Origin: Oscillospiraceae bacterium
Lineage (GTDB): Bacteria; Bacillota; Clostridia; Oscillospirales; Oscillospiraceae
Direction of reading: 5' to 3'
DNA: 64,000 nt
NCBI GenBank assembly: GCA_017445875.1
Contig: JAFSRZ010000039.1
Coordinates: 1-64,000, forward strand
Made by a program: the position numbers and the translations under genes. The stretch's first letter is position 1. The number at the start of each line of letters is the position of its first letter. Of this stretch, positions 53,584 to 63,305 are shown piece by piece. The notes beneath the pieces were generated by a model. It saw nothing but the letters and a program-made list of their open reading frames with translations. It did no database searches and was not told the origin of the DNA.

Positions 53584-54274
53584 GTCGCCACGCCTCCCTC
53601 ATTTGCAAAAGTTCCGTGAGAATGTCCCGGAGTTCGTCGGCCTTGACGGCGTTGCCGGGGTCGCGGATACCCCGATTCAGTCCGGCAAGCGCGTTTTGCA
53701 GGCGGATAATTTTTTCTATCAGGTAGCGGTCGCCGAGCGGGTCATGTAACAAATTCGCGCCGCCGTACCACTGCCCCGGCGTCAGACACATTTCCCCGCC
53801 CGACGCCTCCATGACCGGATACAAAATGCCGCGTTCCTGTACCAAGGCCTCCCGCCGGATTGCGTAACCATTTTCCGACAGGTAACGGCGCAATGTTTCA
53901 ACGCGTGTCATGGGTTGCAGTAACAGGACATGTTTTCCGTCGCGTGTCCACGGGGCTTTCTGTAAAATAGCCGCGATATTCTCCCCGCCCAGTCCGGCTA
54001 TCGTGATAGTGTCGGCCTCCGCCGGACGAATCCCCGAAAGCCCGTCGCACAGCCGGAACACAATCCCCGACACATTCCAGAGTTTCGCCGTGGCCTTCGC
54101 ACGCCGTAACGGTTCGGCGCGTAAGTCACTGGCAATGCACCCGTGAACGCGTCCCCGCAACACAAGCCACACGGGCAACAGCGCGTGGTCAGTGCCGATA
54201 TCGGCGAACATAGCGCCGTCGGGAACCCAGTCCGCCAAACGCCGCAGACGGGGCGTCAGTTCCAATTGCTTCAT
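53561..54274 (-). CDS. trmK: tRNA (adenine-22-N1)-methyltransferase
   Basis: TrmK methylates A22 of tRNAs. The 237-aa protein has the SAM site MFADIGTDHALLPVWL, ASDLRAEPLRRA, and the catalytic loop ITIAGLGGENIAAIL. The C-terminal helices are typical. It is coupled to the Nif3-like gene by overlap. Confidence 0.92.
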   Translation of the reverse strand: MKQLELTPRLRRLADWVPDGAMFADIGTDHALLPVWLVLRGRVHGCIASDLRAEPLRRAKATAKLWNVSGIVFRLCDGLSGIRPAEADTITIAGLGGENIAAILQKAPWTRDGKHVLLLQPMTRVETLRRYLSENGYAIRREALVQERGILYPVMEASGGEMCLTPGQWYGGANLLHDPLGDRYLIEKIIRLQNALAGLNRGIRDPGNAVKADELRDILTELLQMREAWRHANCPRN

Positions 54275-54286
54275 TGTCTGTCTCCA

Positions 54287-54316
54287 AGGGGACAGGGCGC
54301 GACGCCCCGTCCCCGT
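54287..54316. terminator. Hairpin between the DUF1858 gene and trmK
   Basis: GGGGAC-GGGGCG / CGCCCT-GTCCCC forms a strong stem without a T run. It could be an mRNA-stability hairpin or a weak terminator. Confidence 0.4.
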
Positions 54317-54322
54317 AATCTG

Positions 54323-54532
54323 TTACGCCTCTTTGCGGTTGGCTTCCTCGTTGACAAGCGCAATGAGTTTGTCAGCGTCGACGCCGTGGACGTAACAGGC
54401 CTCCTCGACGGTCTCGCCCCGCGACGCCGGACAGCCTAAGCAGTGCATGCCGATAGACATGAAAATGGGCGCGGTCTGCGGCGCGATATCCAGAATGTCG
54501 CCGATAACCGTGTCTTTGGTGATGTTTACCAT
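54323..54532 (-). CDS. DUF1858 domain protein
   Basis: The protein is 69 aa with the DUF1858 pattern: MVNITKDTVIGDILDIAPQ, then GMHCLGCPASRGETVEEACYVHG. The CxxC pair (HCLGCP) resembles the N-terminal domain of ScdA/hybrid-cluster-associated proteins and may bind metal or sense redox. ATG 54532 is eight bases from GGAGG. The promoter is framed by an inverted repeat. Confidence 0.88.
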   Translation of the reverse strand: MVNITKDTVIGDILDIAPQTAPIFMSIGMHCLGCPASRGETVEEACYVHGVDADKLIALVNEEANRKEA

Positions 54533-54558
54533 GGGAATGTCCTCCACTTGCTTTCAAA

Positions 54559-54607
54559 ATTGAATCGGAACAGGGATATTATACGCTTTTCCCGGCTCCG
54601 ATTCAAT
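54559..54607 (-). promoter_or_regulatory. Promoter flanked by an 11-bp inverted repeat
   Basis: ATTGAATCGGA (54559-54569) and its exact complement TCCGATTCAAT (54597-54607) flank 27 bp. On the minus strand, the -35 TTGAAT lies in the upstream arm and TATAAT is 17 bp further (54583-54578); the other arm covers the start of the transcript. This is the layout of a repressor operator pair. Confidence 0.65.
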
Positions 54608-54632
54608 AGGGAACGTCAGAAAGTTTTCGCTG

Positions 54633-56567
54633 TCAGCTTAATTTGACCTCGAAGGGGTCACACAGCGGACGGCAGTCGTTGTCATACAGCACGGCACGGG
54701 CGAGTATCGCCTTTGAGGACAAGCCGCCGACTTCCACGCTTCCGGCGCTGGCTTTCACGTCCCGCAGGTTCGCGGACAGGAATTGCCCGGTGGTGTCGAA
54801 GTACGCGACCGCCACAGTCACGGCGGCGGAATTGGTCAGCGTAACGGACAGTATTCCGGCGGATTTGTCGGGCGTGGCGGCAATTATCGCGTACGCGGGG
54901 GCGTCTTTGTCGGTAAAGTAGCCGGGCGCGGACGGCGTATCAATCCGGGCGTACTCCTTGTCAATGTGACTGCTATCGAATTTTGTCCCGTTGCCGCCGA
55001 CAAGAGCGTTACAGTAGTTGAACATTTCGGTACTGTCCGTCACGGACACGGTTACAAATTTGTCAGACACAAAAATGTCTTTCAATTTGGAACAGCCCAA
55101 AAACATATAGCGCATATTCGTGACATTGGCAGTATCAAAGCTGGTCATGTTCAGTTGTTTCAGTTCTTTGCAACCGAAAAACATGCAGTACATATTGGTA
55201 ACTTTGGAGGTATCAAACCCGGACACATCCACCGCCGCCAGTGTCAAACAGTTGTAGAACACGCCGTACATATTGGTAACGTTGGAAGTATCAAAGCCGG
55301 ACACATCCAGCGCGGTTAAACGATAACAGGAGTCAAACATATTCTTCATGGTCGTTACGGAGGAAGTATCGAGATTCCCGATATTGTCCACACGTTCCAG
55401 ATTTTCAAAATCATAGAACCAGAACGCCGTAGAGGTTGGGGTAATTTTGTCCGCAAACGAAACCACGCGGACGGATTCCCTCTCATTGTACCACGGAGGC
55501 ATAAGGTCATAGTGATAAACCGCGTTCAAATCGACATCGTACATATTTGTGACGGTTTTGCCGGATTCGGGGGTGTTGCCGTTCTGGAAAACAAATGTCC
55601 CGTCATCGTACAAAATCGCGTAGACGCCATCAGCGGGTATCGGTTCGGGCGGTGTGGGGGTGCCGCCGCCGCTGACAGTCACAGGTACCGTCACGGACTG
55701 TCCAAGCACCATAGCGGATAATGTCGCGCTACCCGCCGCCACGCCGACAATTTCCAGTCCGTCGACCGTACACACCGACGCGTTGTCACTTGTCCATACG
55801 GGCGTCACGTCGACCGCTGTCTGACGCCCCGGCCACGCCTCCGACAACTGCACGGACGCGCCCGCCGTCGGAATGTCGACACGTTCCCCCGCCTGTAATG
55901 TCACATTTTCCGGCGTGACAGTCACGCTCGCCACGTTCGCCACTCGCGCCGCGGAGACTGTTACCGTGGTTGCGCGTTGCGTGTCCAAAGCGGTGGTCTG
56001 CGGGACGCTGTCCGTCTCATAGCCAAATTCCTGCACCCAGTAATGGGTACCGTTCAGCGTGACGTGTCCGACGCCGACAGCGCTGTAATTCGGATTCAGC
56101 ATATTGCGGCGGTGTCCCTGTCCGGCATATTGTTCGTTGTCCTCGCGCCACTGTTTGAACGCCCCGGACGCGCTGGAACTTCCGGCGGCGATGTTCTCGC
56201 CCCAACTCTGGACGCCTTCGGCGGTTGTCGCGGTGAAACATCTTGTGTTATCGGGGCGCGTGTGGGAGAAACTTAACGCGACTTCGGCGGCGCGTTGCAT
56301 GGCGATTTCCTCCAACGCGTAACTGTACGCCAGCGGCTCGCCCTTGGAAGTGACATATCCGGTGTTGCTCTCGTTCCAGTAAAAGGCCTCGTCGCCCGTG
56401 CGGAATGCGTTTATCATGTCCAGCATGGAACGGGCGTCGGTCTGTCCGAATGTGGGTTTGACGATGATTTCGGTTTGTCCGCTGTCCGCCGCGAACGCCG
56501 GAAACAGCGGTGTCAGCGTCATGAACAGCGCCAACAGCATTGCCGTTGCTTTGCGTTTCAGATTCAT
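54633..56567 (-). CDS. Secreted CAP-domain and BspA-type repeat surface protein
   Basis: The protein is 644 aa. A signal peptide (about residues 1-27, cleaved after AFA) is followed by a CAP/SCP-type domain (LEEIAMQRAAEVALSFSHTRP, WGENIAAGS, GHRRNMLNP). A bacterial Ig-like BIG2 domain spans about 210-295. DUF285/BspA-type repeats come at about 380-540, with recurring FDTSNVTNMYxxFxxC units. A beta-rich C-terminal part follows. No LPXTG motif is seen, so it is likely secreted or non-covalently bound. Such proteins may mediate adhesion. Confidence 0.88.
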   Translation of the reverse strand: MNLKRKATAMLLALFMTLTPLFPAFAADSGQTEIIVKPTFGQTDARSMLDMINAFRTGDEAFYWNESNTGYVTSKGEPLAYSYALEEIAMQRAAEVALSFSHTRPDNTRCFTATTAEGVQSWGENIAAGSSSASGAFKQWREDNEQYAGQGHRRNMLNPNYSAVGVGHVTLNGTHYWVQEFGYETDSVPQTTALDTQRATTVTVSAARVANVASVTVTPENVTLQAGERVDIPTAGASVQLSEAWPGRQTAVDVTPVWTSDNASVCTVDGLEIVGVAAGSATLSAMVLGQSVTVPVTVSGGGTPTPPEPIPADGVYAILYDDGTFVFQNGNTPESGKTVTNMYDVDLNAVYHYDLMPPWYNERESVRVVSFADKITPTSTAFWFYDFENLERVDNIGNLDTSSVTTMKNMFDSCYRLTALDVSGFDTSNVTNMYGVFYNCLTLAAVDVSGFDTSKVTNMYCMFFGCKELKQLNMTSFDTANVTNMRYMFLGCSKLKDIFVSDKFVTVSVTDSTEMFNYCNALVGGNGTKFDSSHIDKEYARIDTPSAPGYFTDKDAPAYAIIAATPDKSAGILSVTLTNSAAVTVAVAYFDTTGQFLSANLRDVKASAGSVEVGGLSSKAILARAVLYDNDCRPLCDPFEVKLS

Positions 56568-56596
56568 GGGTCATGCCTCCTGTGTACAAGCGTGAT

Positions 56597-56637
56597 TTGC
56601 CGCAAGGGGACAGAGGAAATTGTATCCTCTGTCCCCA
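56597..56637. terminator. Hairpin between the DUF815 and CAP/BspA genes
   Basis: GGGGACAGAGGA / TCCTCTGTCCCC forms a 12-bp stem with an 8-nt loop. There is no T run, so terminator function is uncertain. The left arm resembles the alpha repeat. Confidence 0.45.
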
Positions 56638-56660
56638 TTGTACACAATTTTTCGCGTTTG

Positions 56661-57899
56661 TCAACTGTGCAGGACACCGGCGCGGCAGAGTTCCACGAAC
56701 TGTTTTGCCACGCGGGCGCTCCGGCCTCCGGCGCGGATTGCGAACGCCTCCGCCCGTACGGACAGTTCCGTTTCCCCCAGCGATACGCCGTAGCGTTCCG
56801 CCAGTTTCCGCACAATATACAAATAGCGTTCCCTGTCCGGGCTTCCGAAAGTCACCGTCAGTCCGAACCGCGCCGAAAGGCTCATCAGTTCCTGACGCGT
56901 GTCGGACGCGTGGATATCGTCGCCCTCGCGGTCGGAAAACGTCTCTTTGATAAGGTGTCGACGGTTGCTTGTCGCGTACACCGCCACGTTGTCGGCGCGT
57001 CCGCCGACACTGCCTTCTAAAATCGCTTTCAGCGCGGCAAAGTTGTCGTCGTTGACCGTAAAACTTAAGTCGTCGATGAAAATCAGGAACTTCAACGGAT
57101 TTTCGGAAAGCGTGTCCATCAGTGCGGGGAGTTCGTAGAGCTGATTCTTCTTGACCTCCACTAAGCGCAAGCCGCGCCCGGCGTACTCGTTGACAATCGC
57201 CTTGACCGTGCTGGACTTACCCGTCCCGGCGTCGCCGTACAACAGAACATTGTTCGCGGGCTGTCCGTTTAACAGGGCTTCCGTGTTGCTGATAATCTGT
57301 TCCCGTTCGCGCTCGTATCCCGGCAACTCGCCCAATGTCTGCGGGTCGGGGTGCTTCACGGGCGACAACTCGCCTTCCGACACCGTGAACACCTTGTAAC
57401 GCGCAAACAGTCCATAGCCCACCGTGCCGACATTCCGCATACGTTCGCGGTACGCGCCGGGGATGTCCACGGGGGAAGTAAGCCACCCTGTCATAAAGTG
57501 CGGGACACCGGGCAAGTCATCCAGTTTCAGCGCGGAGAGACACTGTAAGAAGTCGAGTTCCTTTTCCAGTGCTCCCAACAGCGCCGCGTTCAAGGGAGCG
57601 TTGCCGCATTTGCGGATACACACGTTTTCGCTTTCGGAAATCCGCCGGAACAGATAGCGGCTCCAGTCGCCGTCCGCCTCGAAAATCCGCGCCTCGAACG
57701 CCGCCAGTCGCCGTAAGAAACGTTCCTGCCGTCCGCGTACACAGTCGCGGAGAGCGGACGACAACTCCCGGATTGCCTCATCCTGCAACAGGTCACGGAA
57801 TATCACAAGCGTGTCGAGACGGCGGCACAAGTCCAGCATTTGCGCCATTTCCGCCGCGTCGCCCACCGGACGCGGCGTGTTTTCAAGTGTACCGTCCAT
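56661..57899 (-). CDS. DUF815 AAA+ ATPase
   Basis: The 412-aa ATPase of the DUF815 family has Walker A LLYGDAGTGKSS, Walker B FLIFIDDLSF, a sensor-1-like VYATSNRRHLIKE and an arginine-rich end. The family is widespread in Gram-positives and unassigned. ATG 57899 overlaps the ilvD stop by one base, so it is in the ilvD transcript; a metabolic link is not known. Confidence 0.85.
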   Translation of the reverse strand: MDGTLENTPRPVGDAAEMAQMLDLCRRLDTLVIFRDLLQDEAIRELSSALRDCVRGRQERFLRRLAAFEARIFEADGDWSRYLFRRISESENVCIRKCGNAPLNAALLGALEKELDFLQCLSALKLDDLPGVPHFMTGWLTSPVDIPGAYRERMRNVGTVGYGLFARYKVFTVSEGELSPVKHPDPQTLGELPGYEREREQIISNTEALLNGQPANNVLLYGDAGTGKSSTVKAIVNEYAGRGLRLVEVKKNQLYELPALMDTLSENPLKFLIFIDDLSFTVNDDNFAALKAILEGSVGGRADNVAVYATSNRRHLIKETFSDREGDDIHASDTRQELMSLSARFGLTVTFGSPDRERYLYIVRKLAERYGVSLGETELSVRAEAFAIRAGGRSARVAKQFVELCRAGVLHS

Positions 57900-59557
57900 C
57901 AGTGCAGAACCGCGCCTTCGTCGGCACTGGCAACCATACGGGCGTAACGGCTCAACCATCCCGTGGTAATTTTCGGCTCCGGCTGGACATACGCCGCTTT
58001 CCGCGCCGCAAGTTCGGCGTCGTCGACTAACAGCGTTACGGACGCGTTCGGAATGTCAATGGCAATCTGGTCGCCTTCGTGTACTAATCCAATGGGGCCG
58101 CCCGACGCCGCCTCCGGGCTGACATGTCCGATAGACGCCCCCCGGCTCGCGCCCGAAAAACGTCCGTCCGTGATAAGCGCTACTGTCTTGTCGAGACCCA
58201 TTCCGGCGAGTGCGGAAGTGGGGTTCAACATTTCCCGCATGCCGGGGCCGCCCTTGGGGCCTTCGTAACGAATCACAACCACGTCGCCGGGGACAATCTT
58301 CCCGGCGTAAATGGCGGCAATGGCGTCATCTTCGCTGTCGAACACCCGCGCCGGGCCGGTGTGGAACTGCATTTCCGGCGCGACCGCGCTTCGCTTCACG
58401 ACACATCCATTAGGCGCAAGATTGCCCCACAGAATTTGTAAGCCGCCCGTCTCGCTGTACGGTTCTTCGACAGGCCGGATTGCGTTGTGATTCCGGTTGA
58501 CCGCGCCGCGAATGTTTTCGCCGACGGTGTGTCCGGTGACAGTCATGCAGTCGAGGTCAAGCAGATTCTTCTTGGCAAGCTCCGACTGTACTGCCGGAAT
58601 GCCGCCCGCGTTGTACAAGTCCGGCATATGGGTCGCGCCCGCCGGGGCAAGGTGACACAGATTCGGCGTACGCGCCGAAATCTCGTTGAACAGTTTCAGG
58701 TCAAGGTCAACTCCGGCCTCGTGGGCAATCGCCAACAGGTGCAAAACGGTGTTCGTGGAACAGCCTAACGCCATGTCACAAGTCAGCGCGTTGCGGATAC
58801 TGCGTTCGTTGATAATGTCCCGCGCCGTGATATTCCGGCGTACCATTTCCATGATTGCCGCGCCGGACATGCGGCCTAACTGCAACCGCCGACTGTACAC
58901 CGCCGGAATCGTGCCGTTGCCCGGTAACGCGATTCCGATTGCCTCGCACAGGCAATTCATTGAGTTTGCCGTGTACATCCCGGAACAGCTTCCGCAACTC
59001 GGACAACAGTTTTGCGTACATTCTTCTAATTTTGCGTCGTCAATCATACCGGCCTTGTACGCGCCGACGGCCTCAAACATCTTGGACAGACTGACTTCCG
59101 CGCCGCTGTACGTCCCCGCCAGCATGGGGCCGCCACTGCAAACAACCGCCGGGACATTCATCCGTACCGCCGCCATGACCATGCCCGGCACAATCTTGTC
59201 ACAGTTGGGCAGTAATACCATGCCGTCGAACTGGTGCGCCATGAACATGGTTTCTACGCTGTCGCAGATTAATTCCCGGCTCGCAAGGGAATATTTCATG
59301 CCGATATGTCCCATTGCGATACCGTCACAAACACCGATTGCCGGAACCATGAACGGCGTACCGCCCGCCGCCTCAATGCCCGCCTTTACGGCGTCCGTCA
59401 GCTTGTCAAGGTTCATATGACCCGGTACAATGTCGCTATGGGCGCTGACAACCGCGATTAACGGCTTTTCCAAATCCTGTTGGGTGTAGCCCAGTGCATA
59501 GAACAGGCTACGGTTCGGGGCGCGTTCCGCGCCTTTCGTTACGTTGTCGCTTCGCAT
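57899..59557 (-). CDS. ilvD: Dihydroxy-acid dehydratase
   Basis: IlvD dehydrates dihydroxy-acids to the 2-keto acids of valine, leucine and isoleucine. The 552-aa enzyme has the iron-sulphur Cys in PNCDKIVPG and [17 protein letters not shown], and C-terminal [15 protein letters not shown] 59557 follows AAGGAGG. It is separated from ilvC by a TA pair. Confidence 0.97.
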   Translation of the reverse strand: MRSDNVTKGAERAPNRSLFYALGYTQQDLEKPLIAVVSAHSDIVPGHMNLDKLTDAVKAGIEAAGGTPFMVPAIGVCDGIAMGHIGMKYSLASRELICDSVETMFMAHQFDGMVLLPNCDKIVPGMVMAAVRMNVPAVVCSGGPMLAGTYSGAEVSLSKMFEAVGAYKAGMIDDAKLEECTQNCCPSCGSCSGMYTANSMNCLCEAIGIALPGNGTIPAVYSRRLQLGRMSGAAIMEMVRRNITARDIINERSIRNALTCDMALGCSTNTVLHLLAIAHEAGVDLDLKLFNEISARTPNLCHLAPAGATHMPDLYNAGGIPAVQSELAKKNLLDLDCMTVTGHTVGENIRGAVNRNHNAIRPVEEPYSETGGLQILWGNLAPNGCVVKRSAVAPEMQFHTGPARVFDSEDDAIAAIYAGKIVPGDVVVIRYEGPKGGPGMREMLNPTSALAGMGLDKTVALITDGRFSGASRGASIGHVSPEAASGGPIGLVHEGDQIAIDIPNASVTLLVDDAELAARKAAYVQPEPKITTGWLSRYARMVASADEGAVLH

Positions 59558-59575
59558 GGTTTTTCCTCCTTTTCC

Positions 59576-59812
59576 TTACTCCGCGGTGTGGTTTTTCACC
59601 CACACTCCAAGATTTTCCCAATCCACGTCGGTTTCGTCCACAAAGCCGCTGTTTTCCGCTTTTTCAAGGCGTTTAGCCTCGTCAGGGGTCAGCTTCGTGA
59701 AATCCGGGTCCCATGCAAGAACCAGTTTGCGGATAAACTCACAGGCGAACCGCTGGTCAGCTTCCGGCAGGAGTTCCATCATTTGTGCCGCTTCTTTGAC
59801 AACCTGAGACAT
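59576..59812 (-). CDS. Putative antitoxin of the RelE-type pair
   Basis: The 78-aa acidic, helical protein (QVVKEAAQMMELLPEADQRFACEFIRKLV, then a Trp/Asp-rich tail) lies 3 bp after the RelE-type toxin gene. It resembles antitoxins that lack an obvious DNA-binding domain. The assignment rests mainly on context and size. Confidence 0.75.
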   Translation of the reverse strand: MSQVVKEAAQMMELLPEADQRFACEFIRKLVLAWDPDFTKLTPDEAKRLEKAENSGFVDETDVDWENLGVWVKNHTAE

Positions 59813-59815
59813 CCG

Positions 59816-60085
59816 TCATACCCCCCGTTTATAAATATCGCCACGGTTTCCAATGTCAAGAACAAGCAGAACTTCAACCTGATTCTCCGTAGTATACCGA
59901 TATATAATACGCCAAGAGCCAACCCGCAGCCGTTTTCGGTAGTCGGAATAACCCTGTAACGTCTTGATGTCGCCAACAGGCGGTTTCAGGGTTAAGCCTT
60001 GAATCGCGTCTTTGATACGAAATAACGATTTTTTGTCGAGACGCGCCAGAAATTTCAGCGCGTCCTTCGAGTACCGGACAATCAA
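59816..60085 (-). CDS. RelE/ParE-type toxin
   Basis: The RelE-fold protein is about 89 aa: MIVRYSKDALKFLARLDKKS, then GYSDYRKRLRVGSWRIIYRY and LLVLDIGNRGDIYKR, with the Arg-rich strand and final Lys/Arg typical of mRNA interferases. I chose TTG 60085, eight bases from GGGGAG; GTG 60094 is an alternative. Here the toxin comes first, as in HigBA. Confidence 0.87.
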   Translation of the reverse strand: MIVRYSKDALKFLARLDKKSLFRIKDAIQGLTLKPPVGDIKTLQGYSDYRKRLRVGSWRIIYRYTTENQVEVLLVLDIGNRGDIYKRGV

Positions 60086-60110
60086 GACGCCCACTCCCCA
60101 TTTTACAAAG

Positions 60111-60137
60111 AGGGCGGGACAACCGCCCGCCCCGAAA
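60111..60137 (-). terminator. Hairpin between ilvC and the TA pair
   Basis: GGGCGG(GCGG)TTGT-CCCGCCC is followed by TCTTTGT. A weak terminator or attenuator that may reduce ilvC read-through into the TA and ilvD genes. Confidence 0.4.
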
Positions 60138-60146
60138 ATCTGGTAT

Positions 60147-61322
<1,176 letters not shown>

Positions 61323-62186
61323 TCAAAAGTCGGGGGTATAGTCGGAGACAGCGGAGGCGGCGTCCTGTGTGTAGCCGTCCGTAATGCCGCAGTTGCGCAT
61401 ATACGCCACGGCGGCGCGGTACTCCGCACCCGTGACGCGCCGCGCAAGTTTGCCTGTTGCGCCGGGTTGCGGCGTGTACTGACGCATAAGCGAAAACAGT
61501 ACGTCTCCCGGCTGGAATGTCCGCGACACCCAGTCAATAACGCGGCGTGTATTCTCGATTTCGCCGGGTAGTATCAGGTGCCGGATGAGTACCCCCGACA
61601 GCAGTTGCCCGTTTTCCACGCGATACCGCCCCGTCTGACGAAACATTTCCAAAATTGCCGCCGCTGTCCACTGGAAATAGTCCGCCGCGCCGGAATACGC
61701 CTGCGCGGGTTCCGGGAGCGCGTACTTCAAATCGGGCATGTAAATCTGTACAAGTCCGTTGAGCGTACGCAAAGTGTCGGGCTTCTCATAGCCGCCGCTG
61801 TTCCAGACAACGGGGACGGGGTATCGTTCGCCGCGCAAGGCCTCCCGGACAACATGTGTAAAATGTGTGGGCGTCACGAGGTCGAGACAGGCCGCGCCGC
61901 GCCGTATCAGGTCACGGAACATGTCACGCAGTCCCGCGACATCGACTGTCCGCCACGCTTGCGCGCCCGGACGCGAAATCACGCGATTCTGACAGTAGTT
62001 ACATTGCAACGAACACCCCGCGAAAAAGACCGCGCCCGCGCCGTGTTCGCCCGTCAGACAGGGTTCCTCCCAGTTGTGAAGCATGGACTTCGCCACGACC
62101 GCCACGGATGGCATACCGCAGACGCCGCCGCCGCTGTCCGGCGTACGGACGGCGTGACAGTCACGCGGACACAAGTTGCAAATCAT
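61323..62186 (-). CDS. Radical SAM protein (PflX/COG1313-like)
   Basis: The 287-aa radical SAM protein has the cluster motif CSLQCNYC (C58, C62, C65) plus an N-terminal Cys pair (MICNLCPRDC), as in the pyruvate-formate-lyase-activase-like COG1313 group. The partner is unknown. ATG 62186 overlaps the mutY stop as ATGA. Confidence 0.85.
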   Translation of the reverse strand: MICNLCPRDCHAVRTPDSGGGVCGMPSVAVVAKSMLHNWEEPCLTGEHGAGAVFFAGCSLQCNYCQNRVISRPGAQAWRTVDVAGLRDMFRDLIRRGAACLDLVTPTHFTHVVREALRGERYPVPVVWNSGGYEKPDTLRTLNGLVQIYMPDLKYALPEPAQAYSGAADYFQWTAAAILEMFRQTGRYRVENGQLLSGVLIRHLILPGEIENTRRVIDWVSRTFQPGDVLFSLMRQYTPQPGATGKLARRVTGAEYRAAVAYMRNCGITDGYTQDAASAVSDYTPDF

Positions 62187-63250
62187 GCGTTGTTCGCCTC
62201 CGAAAGTTGTACCGCCGCCGCCTCGCGGAATCGGGCGAACGCCGACGGCACCGCGTACGTTTGCAAGGCGTCGGCGTCTGCCCACGAAAATTGTTGCGTG
62301 TCATCGCCGGTCACGGATACGATATAGCCTGTCATATGCCATTCGATATGTGTAAAAATGTGCTTGGCGGACAGTTTTTGATACCAGTCGACCGGGGACA
62401 GTCCCCACGCCGACAACAACGCCGTGACATCCGCTTCCGACAGTACGCCGTCAGCGTTCGGGAACTCCCAAAGTCCCGCTAACAGTCCGCGTCCCGGACG
62501 CTTCCGCAAGGCAACGCGGTTTTCCCGGCACAGTACGAGTACGGTACGCGCCTCGACACGACGCGCTTTCTTCGCGGCGCGTACGGGCAATGTCTCCGCC
62601 GTGCCGCGTTCCCGCGCCAGACAGTACCCCGACACCGGACACTGTGTACATTTCGGCGGGGCATTGGGTACGCACACCGTCGCGCCCAGTTCCATCAGTG
62701 CCTGATTGAAAATCCGGGCATCGTCCGGCGATTCCGGGAAATGTCGCAGAACTTCGGCCTCGATTTCCCGCCGCGTGGACGGTAACTGTATGTCGCCGTG
62801 ATTGTCCGTCAGGCGTGACATAACACGCAGTACATTTCCGTCGACGGCGGGCGTAGGCAGTCCGAACGCGGCGGAAGCAATCGCCCCGGCGGTATACGCG
62901 CCGATTCCGGGGAGGGCGCGTAATTCGTCGTATGTTTCGGGGAACCCGCCACGGACTTTGATTTCCCGTGCCGCCCGATGTAAATTCCGGGCGCGGCTGT
63001 AGTAGCCCAAGCCTTGCCACAGGGATAATAACTGTTCTTCCGAACCGTCCGCGAGCGCGTCCACGGTCGGGAACGCGTCCAGAAAGCGCGTATAGTATCC
63101 GATAACCGCCGCCACGCGGGTTTGTTGCAACATAATTTCCGACACCCAGATACAGTACGGGTCACGAGTGCGCCGCCACGGCAAATCCCGTGCGTGATGG
63201 CGATACCAGTCGAGCAGAAGCGGGGTAAATTCTGTGTTGTTCATGGTCAT
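62183..63250 (-). CDS. mutY: A/G-specific adenine glycosylase
   Basis: MutY removes adenine mispaired with 8-oxoguanine. The 355-aa protein has catalytic E38 (SEIMLQQTR), the helix-hairpin-helix LPGIGAYTAGA with D137 (AVDGNV), the iron-sulphur cluster pattern C-X6-C-X2-C-X5-C, and a C-terminal NUDIX-like recognition domain. It is coupled to the radical SAM gene. Confidence 0.95.
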   Translation of the reverse strand: MTMNNTEFTPLLLDWYRHHARDLPWRRTRDPYCIWVSEIMLQQTRVAAVIGYYTRFLDAFPTVDALADGSEEQLLSLWQGLGYYSRARNLHRAAREIKVRGGFPETYDELRALPGIGAYTAGAIASAAFGLPTPAVDGNVLRVMSRLTDNHGDIQLPSTRREIEAEVLRHFPESPDDARIFNQALMELGATVCVPNAPPKCTQCPVSGYCLARERGTAETLPVRAAKKARRVEARTVLVLCRENRVALRKRPGRGLLAGLWEFPNADGVLSEADVTALLSAWGLSPVDWYQKLSAKHIFTHIEWHMTGYIVSVTGDDTQQFSWADADALQTYAVPSAFARFREAAAVQLSEANNA

Positions 63251-63258
63251 TCCTCATG

Positions 63259-63294
63259 AAAAGCCGCCGTTCCGTACGGAAACAGCGGCTTTTC
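63259..63294 (-). terminator. Terminator of the Ser/Gly-rich protein gene
   Basis: The stem AAAAGCCGCTGTTTCCG / CGGAACGGCGGCTTTT on the minus strand has the T run at its base. It lies between this gene's stop and mutY. Confidence 0.75.
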
Positions 63295-63305
63295 TGCGCG
63301 GTTGC

